Below are positions 51,839-59,883 of a DNA stretch of 64,000 nucleotides, piece after piece; position 1 is the stretch's first letter; the number at the start of each line of letters is the position of its first letter. The notes beneath the pieces were generated by a model, which ran no database searches, had not been told where the DNA came from, and was given only the letters and a program-made list of their open reading frames with translations. This DNA comes from Neisseria mucosa. GTDB taxonomy: Bacteria; Pseudomonadota; Gammaproteobacteria; Burkholderiales; Neisseriaceae. A program made the translations under genes and the position numbers. The stretch covers positions 1,178,001 to 1,242,000 of the forward strand of contig CP028150.1 of NCBI GenBank assembly GCA_003028315.1, given 5' to 3'.

Positions 51839-52678
51839 TTACAGATTTTTCAAGCGCGCAATGCGGTTATCCAACGAAGGGTGCGTACTCAGCAGGGAAT
51901 CTTTGGCATCGCTGGCAATACCCATCGCATTCATCTGCTCGGGCAAATCACTCGTGCTGCCTTTCAAACGTTGCAGCGCGGCAATCATTTTATGCGCACC
52001 AACCAACTTGGCGGCACCCGCATCCGCACGGTATTCGCGCTGACGGCTGAACCACATGACGACGATGCTTGCCAAAAAGCCGAACACAATCTGCAACACC
52101 ATGCTCACCATAAAATATGTGCCTTGCGAAGTGCTGCCGTCGTTATTGCGGGCAATCATGCCGGAAACGACGCGTGCCAAGAAAACCACAAACGTATTGA
52201 CGACACCCTGTATCAGCGTCAACGTAACCATATCACCGTTGCCGACGTGCGCCATCTCGTGCGCCAAAACCGCTTCGACTTCGTCCCGGGTCATATGATC
52301 GAGAAGGCCGGTACTGACGGCGACTAAGGAGCTGTTGCGTGTCGCGCCGGTTGCAAAAGCATTCGGCTCAGGAGAATGATAAATCGCTACCTCAGGAGTT
52401 TTGAGACTCCATTGACGGGCCTGCGCTTCAACAGTTGCCAAAAGCCATGCTTCTTCTTCGCTGCGCGGTTGAACGATAACTTCCGCACCCACCGAGTTTT
52501 TAGCGATGGTTTTGGACATGAGCAAAGAAATAATCGAACCGGTAAAGCCGACGACGGCAGAATACGCCAGCAGGCTGCCGACTTGGTCCGTACTGTTGAT
52601 ACCGAGGACTGCCAAAACAATCCGGATGACGACTAAAACCGCGATATTGGTTACGAGAAACAGAAAGACACGTTTCAC
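51839..52678 (-). CDS. htpX: Membrane zinc metalloprotease HtpX
   Basis: Inner-membrane quality-control protease of 279 residues from the GTG at 52678 (VKRVFLFLVTNIAVLVV), with AAGGA 6 bases upstream. Two N-terminal helices (about 5-25 and 35-55) precede the catalytic domain. The zinc motif HEMAH is at residues 140-144, with a third-ligand region in REYRADAGAAKLVG. Two further helices lie around 155-205. The frame is open to an ATG at 52756, but this adds a charged extension not seen in the family. Confidence 0.94.
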   Translation of the reverse strand: MKRVFLFLVTNIAVLVVIRIVLAVLGINSTDQVGSLLAYSAVVGFTGSIISLLMSKTIAKNSVGAEVIVQPRSEEEAWLLATVEAQARQWSLKTPEVAIYHSPEPNAFATGATRNSSLVAVSTGLLDHMTRDEVEAVLAHEMAHVGNGDMVTLTLIQGVVNTFVVFLARVVSGMIARNNDGSTSQGTYFMVSMVLQIVFGFLASIVVMWFSRQREYRADAGAAKLVGAHKMIAALQRLKGSTSDLPEQMNAMGIASDAKDSLLSTHPSLDNRIARLKNL

Positions 52679-52860
52679 CAGTGTTCCTTTAAATTTGTTT
52701 GTTATGTAAAAAATGAATTCTTCAAATACCTTGCAAAAGGCAATGTATTTTCTCAAAAAGTCTCGCCTACCGAAACACCTTATTGGGAAAAGGTATGCAA
52801 ATCCAAATACACTTTTGGTTACCCACTCGCAATATTATGCTGTCAAACGTCATCCAGCGT

Positions 52861-53463
52861 TCAGTTGCACTGCCCCACTGCCGCCGGATAAACCGATACC
52901 TGCGTCTGCGTCAGGGCAAACAGGTTTTCAAGCTGCGTTTGCGCCTGGCGGTTGGCGTGATCCAAAATTTGGGCTTTGCACGCGCTGGCGAGAACTTGTT
53001 TTTTGGCTTCGTCCTGCACGGTTTTGAACACTGCCTTATCCACGGGCAAAAGGTTGAACGAGCCGGTTTGGATGTCGTACACCTCGATATTTTCCAAATC
53101 GACGCTGAGGATTTCTACGGGCGGCAGGCTGATGAGGACTTTTCCGTCCACGATATTGACGTTGTCGGCGTGAAGTTTGTCCAAATCCAAGCCCGCCAAC
53201 ACTTTGCCGCGCACGATAAACAGACCGCTTTGCGAGTCCTGCCACAATCTGCGCCAGTCGCCTTTTTTCTCGGTGCGGATGATGGTGTCGATGTAAAAAG
53301 CCGTGCTTTCCAAGCGGTTCATCTGCTTAATCTGCATCAAAACGCCTTCGCGCGAAATCGCTTCATGGGCGTTGTCGTTGCGGTGCTGGGCATAAAACCA
53401 GCCGCCCGCTGCTGCGACTGTGCAAAAAATAGATATTAAAATCAATCGGTAAACCATTTTCAT
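52861..53463 (-). CDS. DUF4230 family membrane-anchored protein
   Basis: 200-residue protein with a single N-terminal anchor (about 5-25, LILISIFCTVAAAGGWFYA). The periplasmic DUF4230 domain carries LESTAFYIDTIIRTEKKGDW, LFIVRGKVLAGLDLDKL and VLISLPPVEILSVDLENIEVYD. It ends in the helical AVFKTVQDEAKKQVLASACKAQILDHANRQ. Function is unknown in the family. A Correia-type element begins 32 bp upstream of the ATG and may hold its promoter. Confidence 0.85.
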   Translation of the reverse strand: MKMVYRLILISIFCTVAAAGGWFYAQHRNDNAHEAISREGVLMQIKQMNRLESTAFYIDTIIRTEKKGDWRRLWQDSQSGLFIVRGKVLAGLDLDKLHADNVNIVDGKVLISLPPVEILSVDLENIEVYDIQTGSFNLLPVDKAVFKTVQDEAKKQVLASACKAQILDHANRQAQTQLENLFALTQTQVSVYPAAVGQCN

Positions 53464-53494
53464 CAGGTTAGACCCTTTTCGGTTGCGTTAAACT

Positions 53495-53601
53495 TATAGT
53501 GGATTAAAATTGCAATGATACGGCGTTGCCAACGCCCTTATGTACTACCCGTACACGGCGGGCGTTGCCGCCTTGTCTCATTTTTATTTTAATCCACTAT
53601 A
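53495..53601. repeat. Divergent Correia-type element (107 bp)
   Basis: The ends are canonical (TATAGTGGATTAAAA and TTTTAATCCACTATA). The core differs from the other copies, reading GATACGGCGTTGCCAACGCCC, then GGGCGTTGCCGCCTTGTC. It is a separate subfamily. It lies between the DUF4230 gene and the rib gene. Confidence 0.85.
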
Positions 53602-53636
53602 ACGCCCATATTCTTTCAAATGTTCAGATTTCAAGC

Positions 53637-53682
53637 AAAGGTCGTCTGAAAACGCCATTTTTGTTTTTCAGACGACCTCCTA
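53637..53682. promoter_or_regulatory. Inverted uptake-sequence hairpin upstream of ribB
   Basis: AAAGGTCGTCTGAAAA and TTTTCAGACGACCT; insulates the rib gene. No FMN riboswitch fold was recognised in 53602-53788. Confidence 0.75.
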
Positions 53683-53788
53683 TCGAAACATTACCAAAAA
53701 GTAATAAAAATCCGCCTTCAAACACAGTTTGCCTTTTGGTAAAGACAAGACTACAATCGCCTACATCCTTTCAGCCACACCACACATC

Positions 53789-55126
53789 ATGAACACCACC
53801 GACCTGCGCCGCCGCAACCTGCGGCAATGGATAGCGGACAAATACGGCGGCCAGCAAACCCGTTTGGCCGAAGCCATCGCCATCAACCAAGGCGAATTGT
53901 CCGCCCTTCTGAAAAACAAATCCTTCGGCGAGAAAAAAGCCCGCAAAATCGAACAGGCGGCGCAAATGCCCGCCATGTGGCTGGATCAAGAACACGCCAC
54001 AGCCCAACCCGACCATCAAGAAAGACGCACCATGCCCCACATTTCCTCCATCCCCGAAATCCTTGCCGACATCAAAGCCGGCAAAATGGTTATCATCACC
54101 GACGCGGAAGACCGCGAAAACGAAGGCGATTTGCTGATGGCGGCACAGTTCGTCACCCCCGAAGCCATCAACTTCATGATCAAACACGCGCGCGGACTGG
54201 TTTGCCTGCCGATGGAAGGCAGCATGGTCGAGCGGCTCGGCCTGCCCATGATGACCCAGAAAAACGGCGCGCAATACGGCACCAACTTCACCGTTTCCAT
54301 CGAAGCGGCGCAAGGCATCACCACCGGCATTTCCGCCGCCGACCGCGCCCTGACCATCCAAACCGCCGTCTCCCCGACCGCCAAACCCGAAGACATCGTC
54401 CAACCCGGCCACATCTTCCCACTGCGTGCGCAAAAAGGCGGTGTCCTAGTACGCGCCGGACACACCGAAGCCGGCGTCGATTTGGCACAAATGAACGGAC
54501 TCATCCCCGCCGCCGTCATCTGCGAAATCATCAACGACGACGGCACCATGGCGCGTATGCCCGAACTGATGAAGTTCGCCGAAGAACACAACCTCAAAAT
54601 CGGCACGATTACCGACCTTATCGAATACCGCAGCCGCACCGAAAGCTTGCTCGAAGACATGGGCAACGCCCCCGTACAAACCCCGTGGGGCGAATTCCAG
54701 CAACACGTTTACGTCGACAAACTCTCCGGCGAAACCCACCTCGCCCTCGTCAAAGGCAAACCCACCGCCGACACCGAAACCCTCGTCCGCGTACACGAAC
54801 CCTTCAGCGTCATGGACTTCATCCAAGCCAACCCGCGCCATTCCTGGTCGCTGCCCAAAGCCCTTGAACGCATCCAGCAAGCCGACAGCGGCGTCGTCAT
54901 CCTCCTGCACCGCACCGAAGACGGCGCCACCCTGCTCGACCGCACCCTGCCCAAAGGCGCCAACCAAGCCTACAAATGGGACAGCAAAAGCTACGGCATC
55001 GGCGCGCAAATCCTCGCCGGCCTCAACGTCGGCAAACTGCGCGTGTTAGGCCAGCCTTCCGCCTTCACCGGCCTGACCGGCTTCGGCTTGGAAGTCGTCG
55101 GCTTTGAAGAAGCAGAAAACAAATAA
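53789..55126 (+). CDS. ribB: HTH-fused 3,4-dihydroxy-2-butanone 4-phosphate synthase with degenerate GTP cyclohydrolase II domain
   Basis: Forms the four-carbon unit of riboflavin. The 445-residue protein from the ATG at 53789 has three parts. Residues 1-70 are a repressor-type helix-turn-helix (NLRQWIADKYGGQQTRLAEA, INQGELSALL). Residues 82-290 are the RibB domain (DAEDRENEGDLLMAAQ, HARGLVCLP, GISAADRA, RAGHTEAGVDLA). Residues 300-445 are a RibA-like domain. The RibA part lacks the zinc-binding Cys cluster and GS-CDCG motif of true cyclohydrolase, so it is of the RibBX type and only RibB should be active. RibB alone could start at the internal ATG 54032. No stop separates the parts. Confidence 0.9.
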   Translation: MNTTDLRRRNLRQWIADKYGGQQTRLAEAIAINQGELSALLKNKSFGEKKARKIEQAAQMPAMWLDQEHATAQPDHQERRTMPHISSIPEILADIKAGKMVIITDAEDRENEGDLLMAAQFVTPEAINFMIKHARGLVCLPMEGSMVERLGLPMMTQKNGAQYGTNFTVSIEAAQGITTGISAADRALTIQTAVSPTAKPEDIVQPGHIFPLRAQKGGVLVRAGHTEAGVDLAQMNGLIPAAVICEIINDDGTMARMPELMKFAEEHNLKIGTITDLIEYRSRTESLLEDMGNAPVQTPWGEFQQHVYVDKLSGETHLALVKGKPTADTETLVRVHEPFSVMDFIQANPRHSWSLPKALERIQQADSGVVILLHRTEDGATLLDRTLPKGANQAYKWDSKSYGIGAQILAGLNVGKLRVLGQPSAFTGLTGFGLEVVGFEEAENK

Positions 55127-55143
55127 ACCGCCCGTCTTATCAA

Positions 55144-55193
55144 AAGGTCGTCTGAAATCCCGATTCCGGTTTTCAGACGACCTTTTGCTATAA
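55144..55193. promoter_or_regulatory. Terminator hairpin overlapping mutL promoter
   Basis: AAAGGTCGTCTGAAA and TTTTCAGACGACCTTTT end ribB. The T run continues directly into GCTATAAT (TATAAT at 55188-55193), a consensus -10 30 bp before the mutL start. One element serves two roles. Confidence 0.65.
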
Positions 55194-55223
55194 TACCCGC
55201 CAGTTTGAAAACGGAAGAAACCC

Positions 55224-57218
55224 ATGTCCCGAATCGCCGCCCTGCCCGACCACCTCGTCAACCAAATCGCCGCCGGCGAAGTGGTCGAACGCCCCGCCAA
55301 CGCCCTCAAAGAAATCGTCGAAAACAGCATAGACGCAGGCGCAACGGCGATTGAAGTCGAGCTGGCGGGCGGCGGCATCCGTCTTATCCGCGTCAGCGAC
55401 AACGGCCTCGGCATCCACCCCGACGACATCAAACTCGCGCTCCACCGCCACGCTACCAGCAAAATCAAAACCTTAAACGACTTGGAACACGTCGCCAGCA
55501 TGGGCTTTCGCGGCGAAGGCTTAGCAAGCATCGCCTCCGTCAGCCGCCTGACCCTGACCAGCCGCCAAGACGGCAGCGCGCACGCGACCCAAGTCAAAGC
55601 CGAAGACGGCAAACTCAGCAGCCCCACCGCCGCCGCCCACCCCGTCGGCACCACCATCGAAGCTGCCGAACTTTTCTTCAACACCCCCGCGCGGCGCAAG
55701 TTCCTCAAATCCGAAAACACCGAATACGCCCACTGCGCCACCATGCTAGAACGCCTCGCACTGGCGCATCCGCACATCGCCTTCTCGCTCAAACGCGACG
55801 GCAAACAAGTGTTCAAACTCCCCGCCCAAAGCCTGCACGAACGCATAGCCGCCATCGTCGGCGAAGACTTTCAGGCGGCATCCTTAGAAATCGACAGCGG
55901 CAACGGCGCGCTGCGGCTCTACGGCGCCATCGCCAAACCCACCTTCGCCAAAGGTAAAACTGACAAACAATACTGCTTCGTCAACCACCGCTTCGTGCGC
56001 GACAAAGTCATGCTCCACGCCGTCAAACAGGCATACCGCGACGTATTGCACAACGCCCTTACCCCCGCCTTCGTCCTCTTCCTCGACCTGCCGCCCGAAG
56101 CCGTCGACGTCAACGTCCACCCTACCAAAACCGAAATCCGCTTCCGCGACAGCCAGCAGGTGCACCAACTCGTGTTCCACACCCTCAACAAAGCCCTCGC
56201 AGACACCCGCGCCGACTTGACCGAAAGCGTCGGCAACGCAGGCGAAGTGTTGCACGAAATCACAGGCATCCGTCCCGCGGCAACGTCGTCTGAAAACGAG
56301 CCTAGCGGGTTTCACCCAAACCCGACCGCGTCGTCTGAAAACATTTTCGCCGCCGCACCCAGCGCACACGCCTCCGAACTGCGCAGCACCTTCAGTTCTG
56401 GCAAAACCGCCCCCATGCCCTATCAGGCAGCACGCGCGCCGCAGCAGCGCAGCCTGTCCCTGCGCGAAAGCCGCGCCGCCCTCAACACCTACGCCGAACT
56501 CTTCAAAAACACCGCAGCCGATGAAGCCGATATCGAGCTGGCACAATTCGAACAAGCCCGCTTCGGCAATACGTCCGCCACGTCGTCTGAAAACCCCGCA
56601 CGCAGCTTTTCAGACGACCCCAAACCCGAACTGCCGCCGCTGGGCTTCGCCATCGCCCAATTATTGGGCATCTACATCCTCGCCCAAGCCGAAGACAGCC
56701 TGCTGCTCATCGACATGCACGCCGCCGCCGAACGCGTTAACTACGAAAAAATGAAACGCCAGCGGCAGGAAAACGGCAACCTGCAAAGCCAACGCCTGCT
56801 CATCCCCGTTACCTTCGCCGCGTCCCACGAAGAATGCGCCGCCCTAGCCGACCACGCCGACGCACTGGCAGGCTTCGGGCTGGAACTGTCCGACATGGGC
56901 GGCAACACCCTCGCCGTCCGCGCCGTCCCCGCCATGCTCGGCAAAGCCGACGTCGTCTCGCTCGCCAAAGACGTCTTGGGCGAACTCGCCCAAGTCGGCA
57001 GCAGCCAAACCATCGAAGAACACGAAAACCACATCCTCGCCACCATGTCCTGCCACGGCTCCGTCCGCGCCGGCCGCCAGCTCACCCTGCCCGAAATGAA
57101 CGCCCTCCTGCGCGACATGGAAAACACCCCGCGCAGCAACCAATGCAACCACGGCCGCCCGACCTGGGTAAAACTGACGCTGAAAGAACTGGATGCACTG
57201 TTTTTACGCGGACAATAA
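55224..57218 (+). CDS. mutL: DNA mismatch repair protein MutL
   Basis: Links mismatch recognition by MutS to strand removal. The 664-residue protein has the GHKL ATPase (about 1-330: EIVENSIDAGA, VSDNGLGI, MGFRGEGLASIASV, TNP-type FFNTPARRKFLK). A long unstructured linker spans about 345-470. The C-terminal dimerisation/endonuclease domain holds DMHAAAERVNYE, fitting the metal motif D-x-H-A-x2-E-x4-E, so this MutL is of the nicking type like the gonococcal one. Three uptake sequences and one inverse copy lie in the linker and encode SSEN and FSDD peptides. Start is the ATG at 55224 (MSRIAALPDHLVNQIAAGEV). Confidence 0.96.
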   Translation: MSRIAALPDHLVNQIAAGEVVERPANALKEIVENSIDAGATAIEVELAGGGIRLIRVSDNGLGIHPDDIKLALHRHATSKIKTLNDLEHVASMGFRGEGLASIASVSRLTLTSRQDGSAHATQVKAEDGKLSSPTAAAHPVGTTIEAAELFFNTPARRKFLKSENTEYAHCATMLERLALAHPHIAFSLKRDGKQVFKLPAQSLHERIAAIVGEDFQAASLEIDSGNGALRLYGAIAKPTFAKGKTDKQYCFVNHRFVRDKVMLHAVKQAYRDVLHNALTPAFVLFLDLPPEAVDVNVHPTKTEIRFRDSQQVHQLVFHTLNKALADTRADLTESVGNAGEVLHEITGIRPAATSSENEPSGFHPNPTASSENIFAAAPSAHASELRSTFSSGKTAPMPYQAARAPQQRSLSLRESRAALNTYAELFKNTAADEADIELAQFEQARFGNTSATSSENPARSFSDDPKPELPPLGFAIAQLLGIYILAQAEDSLLLIDMHAAAERVNYEKMKRQRQENGNLQSQRLLIPVTFAASHEECAALADHADALAGFGLELSDMGGNTLAVRAVPAMLGKADVVSLAKDVLGELAQVGSSQTIEEHENHILATMSCHGSVRAGRQLTLPEMNALLRDMENTPRSNQCNHGRPTWVKLTLKELDALFLRGQ

Positions 57219-57232
57219 AGTTGGTGAAAAAC

Positions 57233-57274
57233 AAAGGTCGTCTGAAAACGGATTCAGGTTTTCAGACGACCTTT
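57233..57274. terminator. Inverted uptake-sequence terminator after mutL
   Basis: AAAGGTCGTCTGAAAA and TTTTCAGACGACCTTTT. Confidence 0.88.
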
Positions 57275-57585
57275 TATCTCAAATTCAATCAAAAAAAAAA
57301 CCAACCGTAGCGTGGGCTTTGCCCACGAAAACCACACCAAACCTATCTTTAAAAAACTCAAAGGAACCCTTTATCCATAGTCATTCCCGCGCAGGCGGGA
57401 ATCCAGGCCTCGGCATTTCGGAATGATTTCAAAGCTGCCATAACTTTAAACTTCCAAATTCCTGCCTGCGCGGGAATGACGACGATAGGTTAGTCATCTA
57501 GGGGCGAGAGTGAAGACAATATCCACACTTAACATTTAAACTTCCTGCCAAACAATCTCCAACCGGATAGCCCCATACAATACCA
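57275..57585. other. Repeat-rich intergenic region
   Basis: Contains an A10 run (57291-57300), a CGTGGGC-TTT-GCCCACG hairpin (about 57311-57327) and two dRS3 units (listed separately). No ORF of coding character. Confidence 0.6.
57383..57477. repeat. Paired dRS3 repeats
   Basis: ATTCCCGCGCAGGCGGGAAT at 57383-57402 and ATTCCTGCCTGCGCGGGAAT at 57458-57477, as inverted ends of a roughly 95-bp unit. Same family as at 23894-23991. Confidence 0.88.
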
Positions 57586-57617
57586 AAGGTCGTCTGAAAC
57601 TTCTTCAGACGACCTTT
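57586..57617. terminator. Inverted uptake-sequence terminator for the sirtuin gene
   Basis: AAGGTCGTCTGAAA and CTTCAGACGACCTTT. Confidence 0.85.
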
Positions 57618-57626
57618 CCTTAGTTC

Positions 57627-58307
57627 TCAAACCCGACCAATCAAATACTCCACCAATGCCGGCACACCTTCCGCCGCGCGTTTCGGAATCACTTCGACAT
57701 CCGCGCCCACGCCTTGCGGGTTTGGATCGACCAGATAGCGTTCCGCATCGGGCGGCGCGTAATGAATCAGCGAAGCTGCCGGATAAACCTGCATTGACGT
57801 GCCGACAATCATGACCACATCCGCATCGCGCATTTCCTCGACCGCCGCGTCAAACATCGGTACTTGTTCGCCGAAAAACACGATATGCGGGCGCATCGGA
57901 TTGCCTTGGCTGTCGCGCACATCGTCGGTCTGCTCGCCGGTAAATTCGATGATTTCTTCTTCATCGACGGTGCTGCGCAGTTTGTTCAGCTCGCCGTGCA
58001 AGTGCAATACTTTGCTGCTACCCGCCTTCTCGTGCAGCGCGTCCACATTCTGCGTAATGATGTGCACATCGTAATATTGCGCCAGCTTGACCAACGCCAG
58101 ATGCGCGGCGTTCGGCTCGGCGGCATTTGCCTGAAGCCTGCGCTGGTTGTAAAAATCAATCACGAGCTTGGGATTGCGCGCCAAAGCTTCGGGCGTACAA
58201 ACATCTGTAACCTTATGTCCTTCCCACAAACCGCCTGCATCGCGGAAAGTCAGCAACCCGCTGTCGGCGCTGATTCCCGCGCCGGTCAGGACAACGCATT
58301 TTTTCAT
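57627..58307 (-). CDS. Sir2-family NAD-dependent deacylase lacking the zinc module
   Basis: 226-residue sirtuin. NAD motifs are intact: LTGAGISADSGLLTFRDAGGLW, ITQNVDALHEKAGS and catalytic LHLHGEL (general-base His). MIVGTSMQVYPAASLI and the VDPNPQGVG tail complete the Rossmann fold. The usual four zinc-binding cysteines between HGEL and PHIVFFGE are absent; that stretch is acidic (STVDEEEIIEFTG). Substrate class cannot be read from sequence. AAGGAG lies 8 bases before the ATG. It may be co-transcribed with the small membrane protein upstream. Confidence 0.9.
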   Translation of the reverse strand: MKKCVVLTGAGISADSGLLTFRDAGGLWEGHKVTDVCTPEALARNPKLVIDFYNQRRLQANAAEPNAAHLALVKLAQYYDVHIITQNVDALHEKAGSSKVLHLHGELNKLRSTVDEEEIIEFTGEQTDDVRDSQGNPMRPHIVFFGEQVPMFDAAVEEMRDADVVMIVGTSMQVYPAASLIHYAPPDAERYLVDPNPQGVGADVEVIPKRAAEGVPALVEYLIGRV

Positions 58308-58352
58308 TGTTCGGACTCCTTATGCCGTCTGAAACCAATATTGCCAAACGGC

Positions 58353-58553
58353 TCAATCGTCCGGATGGAAACGCGCGGCGGCTCGCTCTTTGGCGGCGGT
58401 TTCCTTGTCTTTCAATTTCGTTCCCAGACCAAGGCGTTTTTCGTATTCCGATTGCGGCGTATCGTCATCCTGCATACCGAATGCGCTGGCGTTGACCCAA
58501 AGCGCGAGAAGCGAAACGACAAAGGCGCAAAAACCTATGATGTACCAAAACAT
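58353..58553 (-). CDS. Small membrane protein (66 residues)
   Basis: One N-terminal membrane helix (MFWYIIGFCAFVVSLLALWV) is followed by a hydrophilic helical tail rich in Lys and Glu (RLGLGTKLKDKETAAKERAA). Start at 58553 with AGGA 8 bases upstream. It lies 45 bp upstream of the sirtuin gene on the same strand. No family is recognised. Confidence 0.65.
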   Translation of the reverse strand: MFWYIIGFCAFVVSLLALWVNASAFGMQDDDTPQSEYEKRLGLGTKLKDKETAAKERAAARFHPDD

Positions 58554-58898
58554 TTGTTTTCCTGTATTTTTGATGTGCAACAATGAAGGGCGCGATAATC
58601 GGGAATGAAACGGCAGATTGGAAAGGAGTAAATTCAAATAAGAAATACCTGCCGCGGCAATCACGGTACAAATATTTTCTATTTGAAGCCACTGTCAAAC
58701 AGTCAAACTGCCTACCCGCCGCCTTTCATATAGCGGTTTGTAAAGATATGAAATGTATCACAAAGCCGATTTGATATAAATTCTCCCGCCTGATTCTTTC
58801 ATTCGTTTACCTATTATCGGTTTAAAAGCCAAAAGGTCGTCTGAAAAGTTTTCATAACTTTTCAGACGACCTTTATCTATCCTTAAAAAACAAAAACC
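58554..58898. other. Intergenic region
   Basis: 345 bp with an inverted uptake pair at 58830-58873 (AAAGGTCGTCTGAAAA ... TTTTCAGACGACCTTT) that terminates fpr. Nothing else recognised. Confidence 0.5.
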
Positions 58899-59675
58899 TT
58901 ATTGATCCACAAACGCGCGCTCAATCAGGTAGTCGCCGCGTACGCCGGTTTTCGGGGAGACAGTCAGACCGAAATCGTCCAGAACTTTGCAGGTGTCTTT
59001 CAGCATGGCCGGGCTGCCGCACAACATGGCGCGGTCGTCTTGCGGGTTGATTTTGGGCAGACCGATGTCTTCAAACAGTTTGCCGCTTACCATCAGGTCG
59101 GTCAGGCGGCCGTGGTGTTCGTAGTCTTCGCGGGAAACGATGGGGTAGTAAATCAGTTTTTCTTTAACCAAGTCGCCGAGGTATTCGTGTTCGGGCAATT
59201 CTTTGGTGAAGCGGTCGTAATACGCCAAATCTTTTTTGTAGCGCACGCCGTGTACGAGGATGATTTTTTCAAATTGCTCGTAAATTTCGGGGTCTTTAGT
59301 GATACTCAAGAAAGGGGCGATGCCGGTACCGGTACTCAGCAGGTAAAGGTGTTTGCCGGGATTCAGGTCGCCGGCAACCAAAGTTCCGGTCGGTTTTTTG
59401 CTGATTAACACGTCGTCGCCGACTTTAAGGTGTTGCAGGCGGCTGGTCAGAGGGCCGTCTTGAACTTTAATGCTGAAAAATTCGAGGTGTTCTTCCCAGT
59501 TGGCGGAGGCGACGCTGTATGCGCGCATCAGCGGCTTGCCGTCCACCATCAATCCGACCATGACGAATTGGCCGTTTTCGAAGCGCAACGATTCGTCGCG
59601 GGTGCAGGTAAAGGTGAAATACGCATCCGTCCAGTGGTGTACGGACAATACTTTTTGGGTATTGAATGCTGCCAT
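58899..59675 (-). CDS. fpr: Ferredoxin--NADP reductase
   Basis: FAD enzyme that moves electrons between NADPH and ferredoxin or flavodoxin. The protein has 258 residues, the short bacterial class. The FAD-binding motif is RAYSVASAN near residue 50. The NADP domain has LSTGTGIAPFLSI, the HGVRYKKDLAYYDRF block and MLCGSPAML. The C terminus ends ERAFVDQ. AGGAA lies 7 bases before the ATG at 59675. A natural partner could be the RnfB-like ferredoxin in this window, but they are unlinked. Confidence 0.94.
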   Translation of the reverse strand: MAAFNTQKVLSVHHWTDAYFTFTCTRDESLRFENGQFVMVGLMVDGKPLMRAYSVASANWEEHLEFFSIKVQDGPLTSRLQHLKVGDDVLISKKPTGTLVAGDLNPGKHLYLLSTGTGIAPFLSITKDPEIYEQFEKIILVHGVRYKKDLAYYDRFTKELPEHEYLGDLVKEKLIYYPIVSREDYEHHGRLTDLMVSGKLFEDIGLPKINPQDDRAMLCGSPAMLKDTCKVLDDFGLTVSPKTGVRGDYLIERAFVDQ

Positions 59676-59883
59676 TTGAGTTTCCTGTCGGTAAATCCGT
59701 CTGATCGCGCGGGTCGGGCGGATGATGGTTTAAAAGGGTTTTCAGACGACCTCTCTCGCCTGTGAATAGATAATGCCGAATTAGAGCAAACGCGCAATTT
59801 TAAACGAAAATATTTATCATCACAATGCTTGCTGTCTGGCAGAGGTCGTCTGAAACTTTTCAGACGACCTCTCGGTCAACGCA
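59676..59883. other. Intergenic region with uptake sequences
   Basis: A single inverse uptake sequence at about 59740-59753 and a tight inverted pair at 59841-59872 (AGAGGTCGTCTGAAA ... TTTCAGACGACCTCT) that ends thrC. Confidence 0.7.

Noticed and set aside
53602..53788. FMN riboswitch upstream of the rib gene
   Set aside because: No conserved RFN-type pairing was recognised; only an uptake-sequence hairpin and a Correia element are present.
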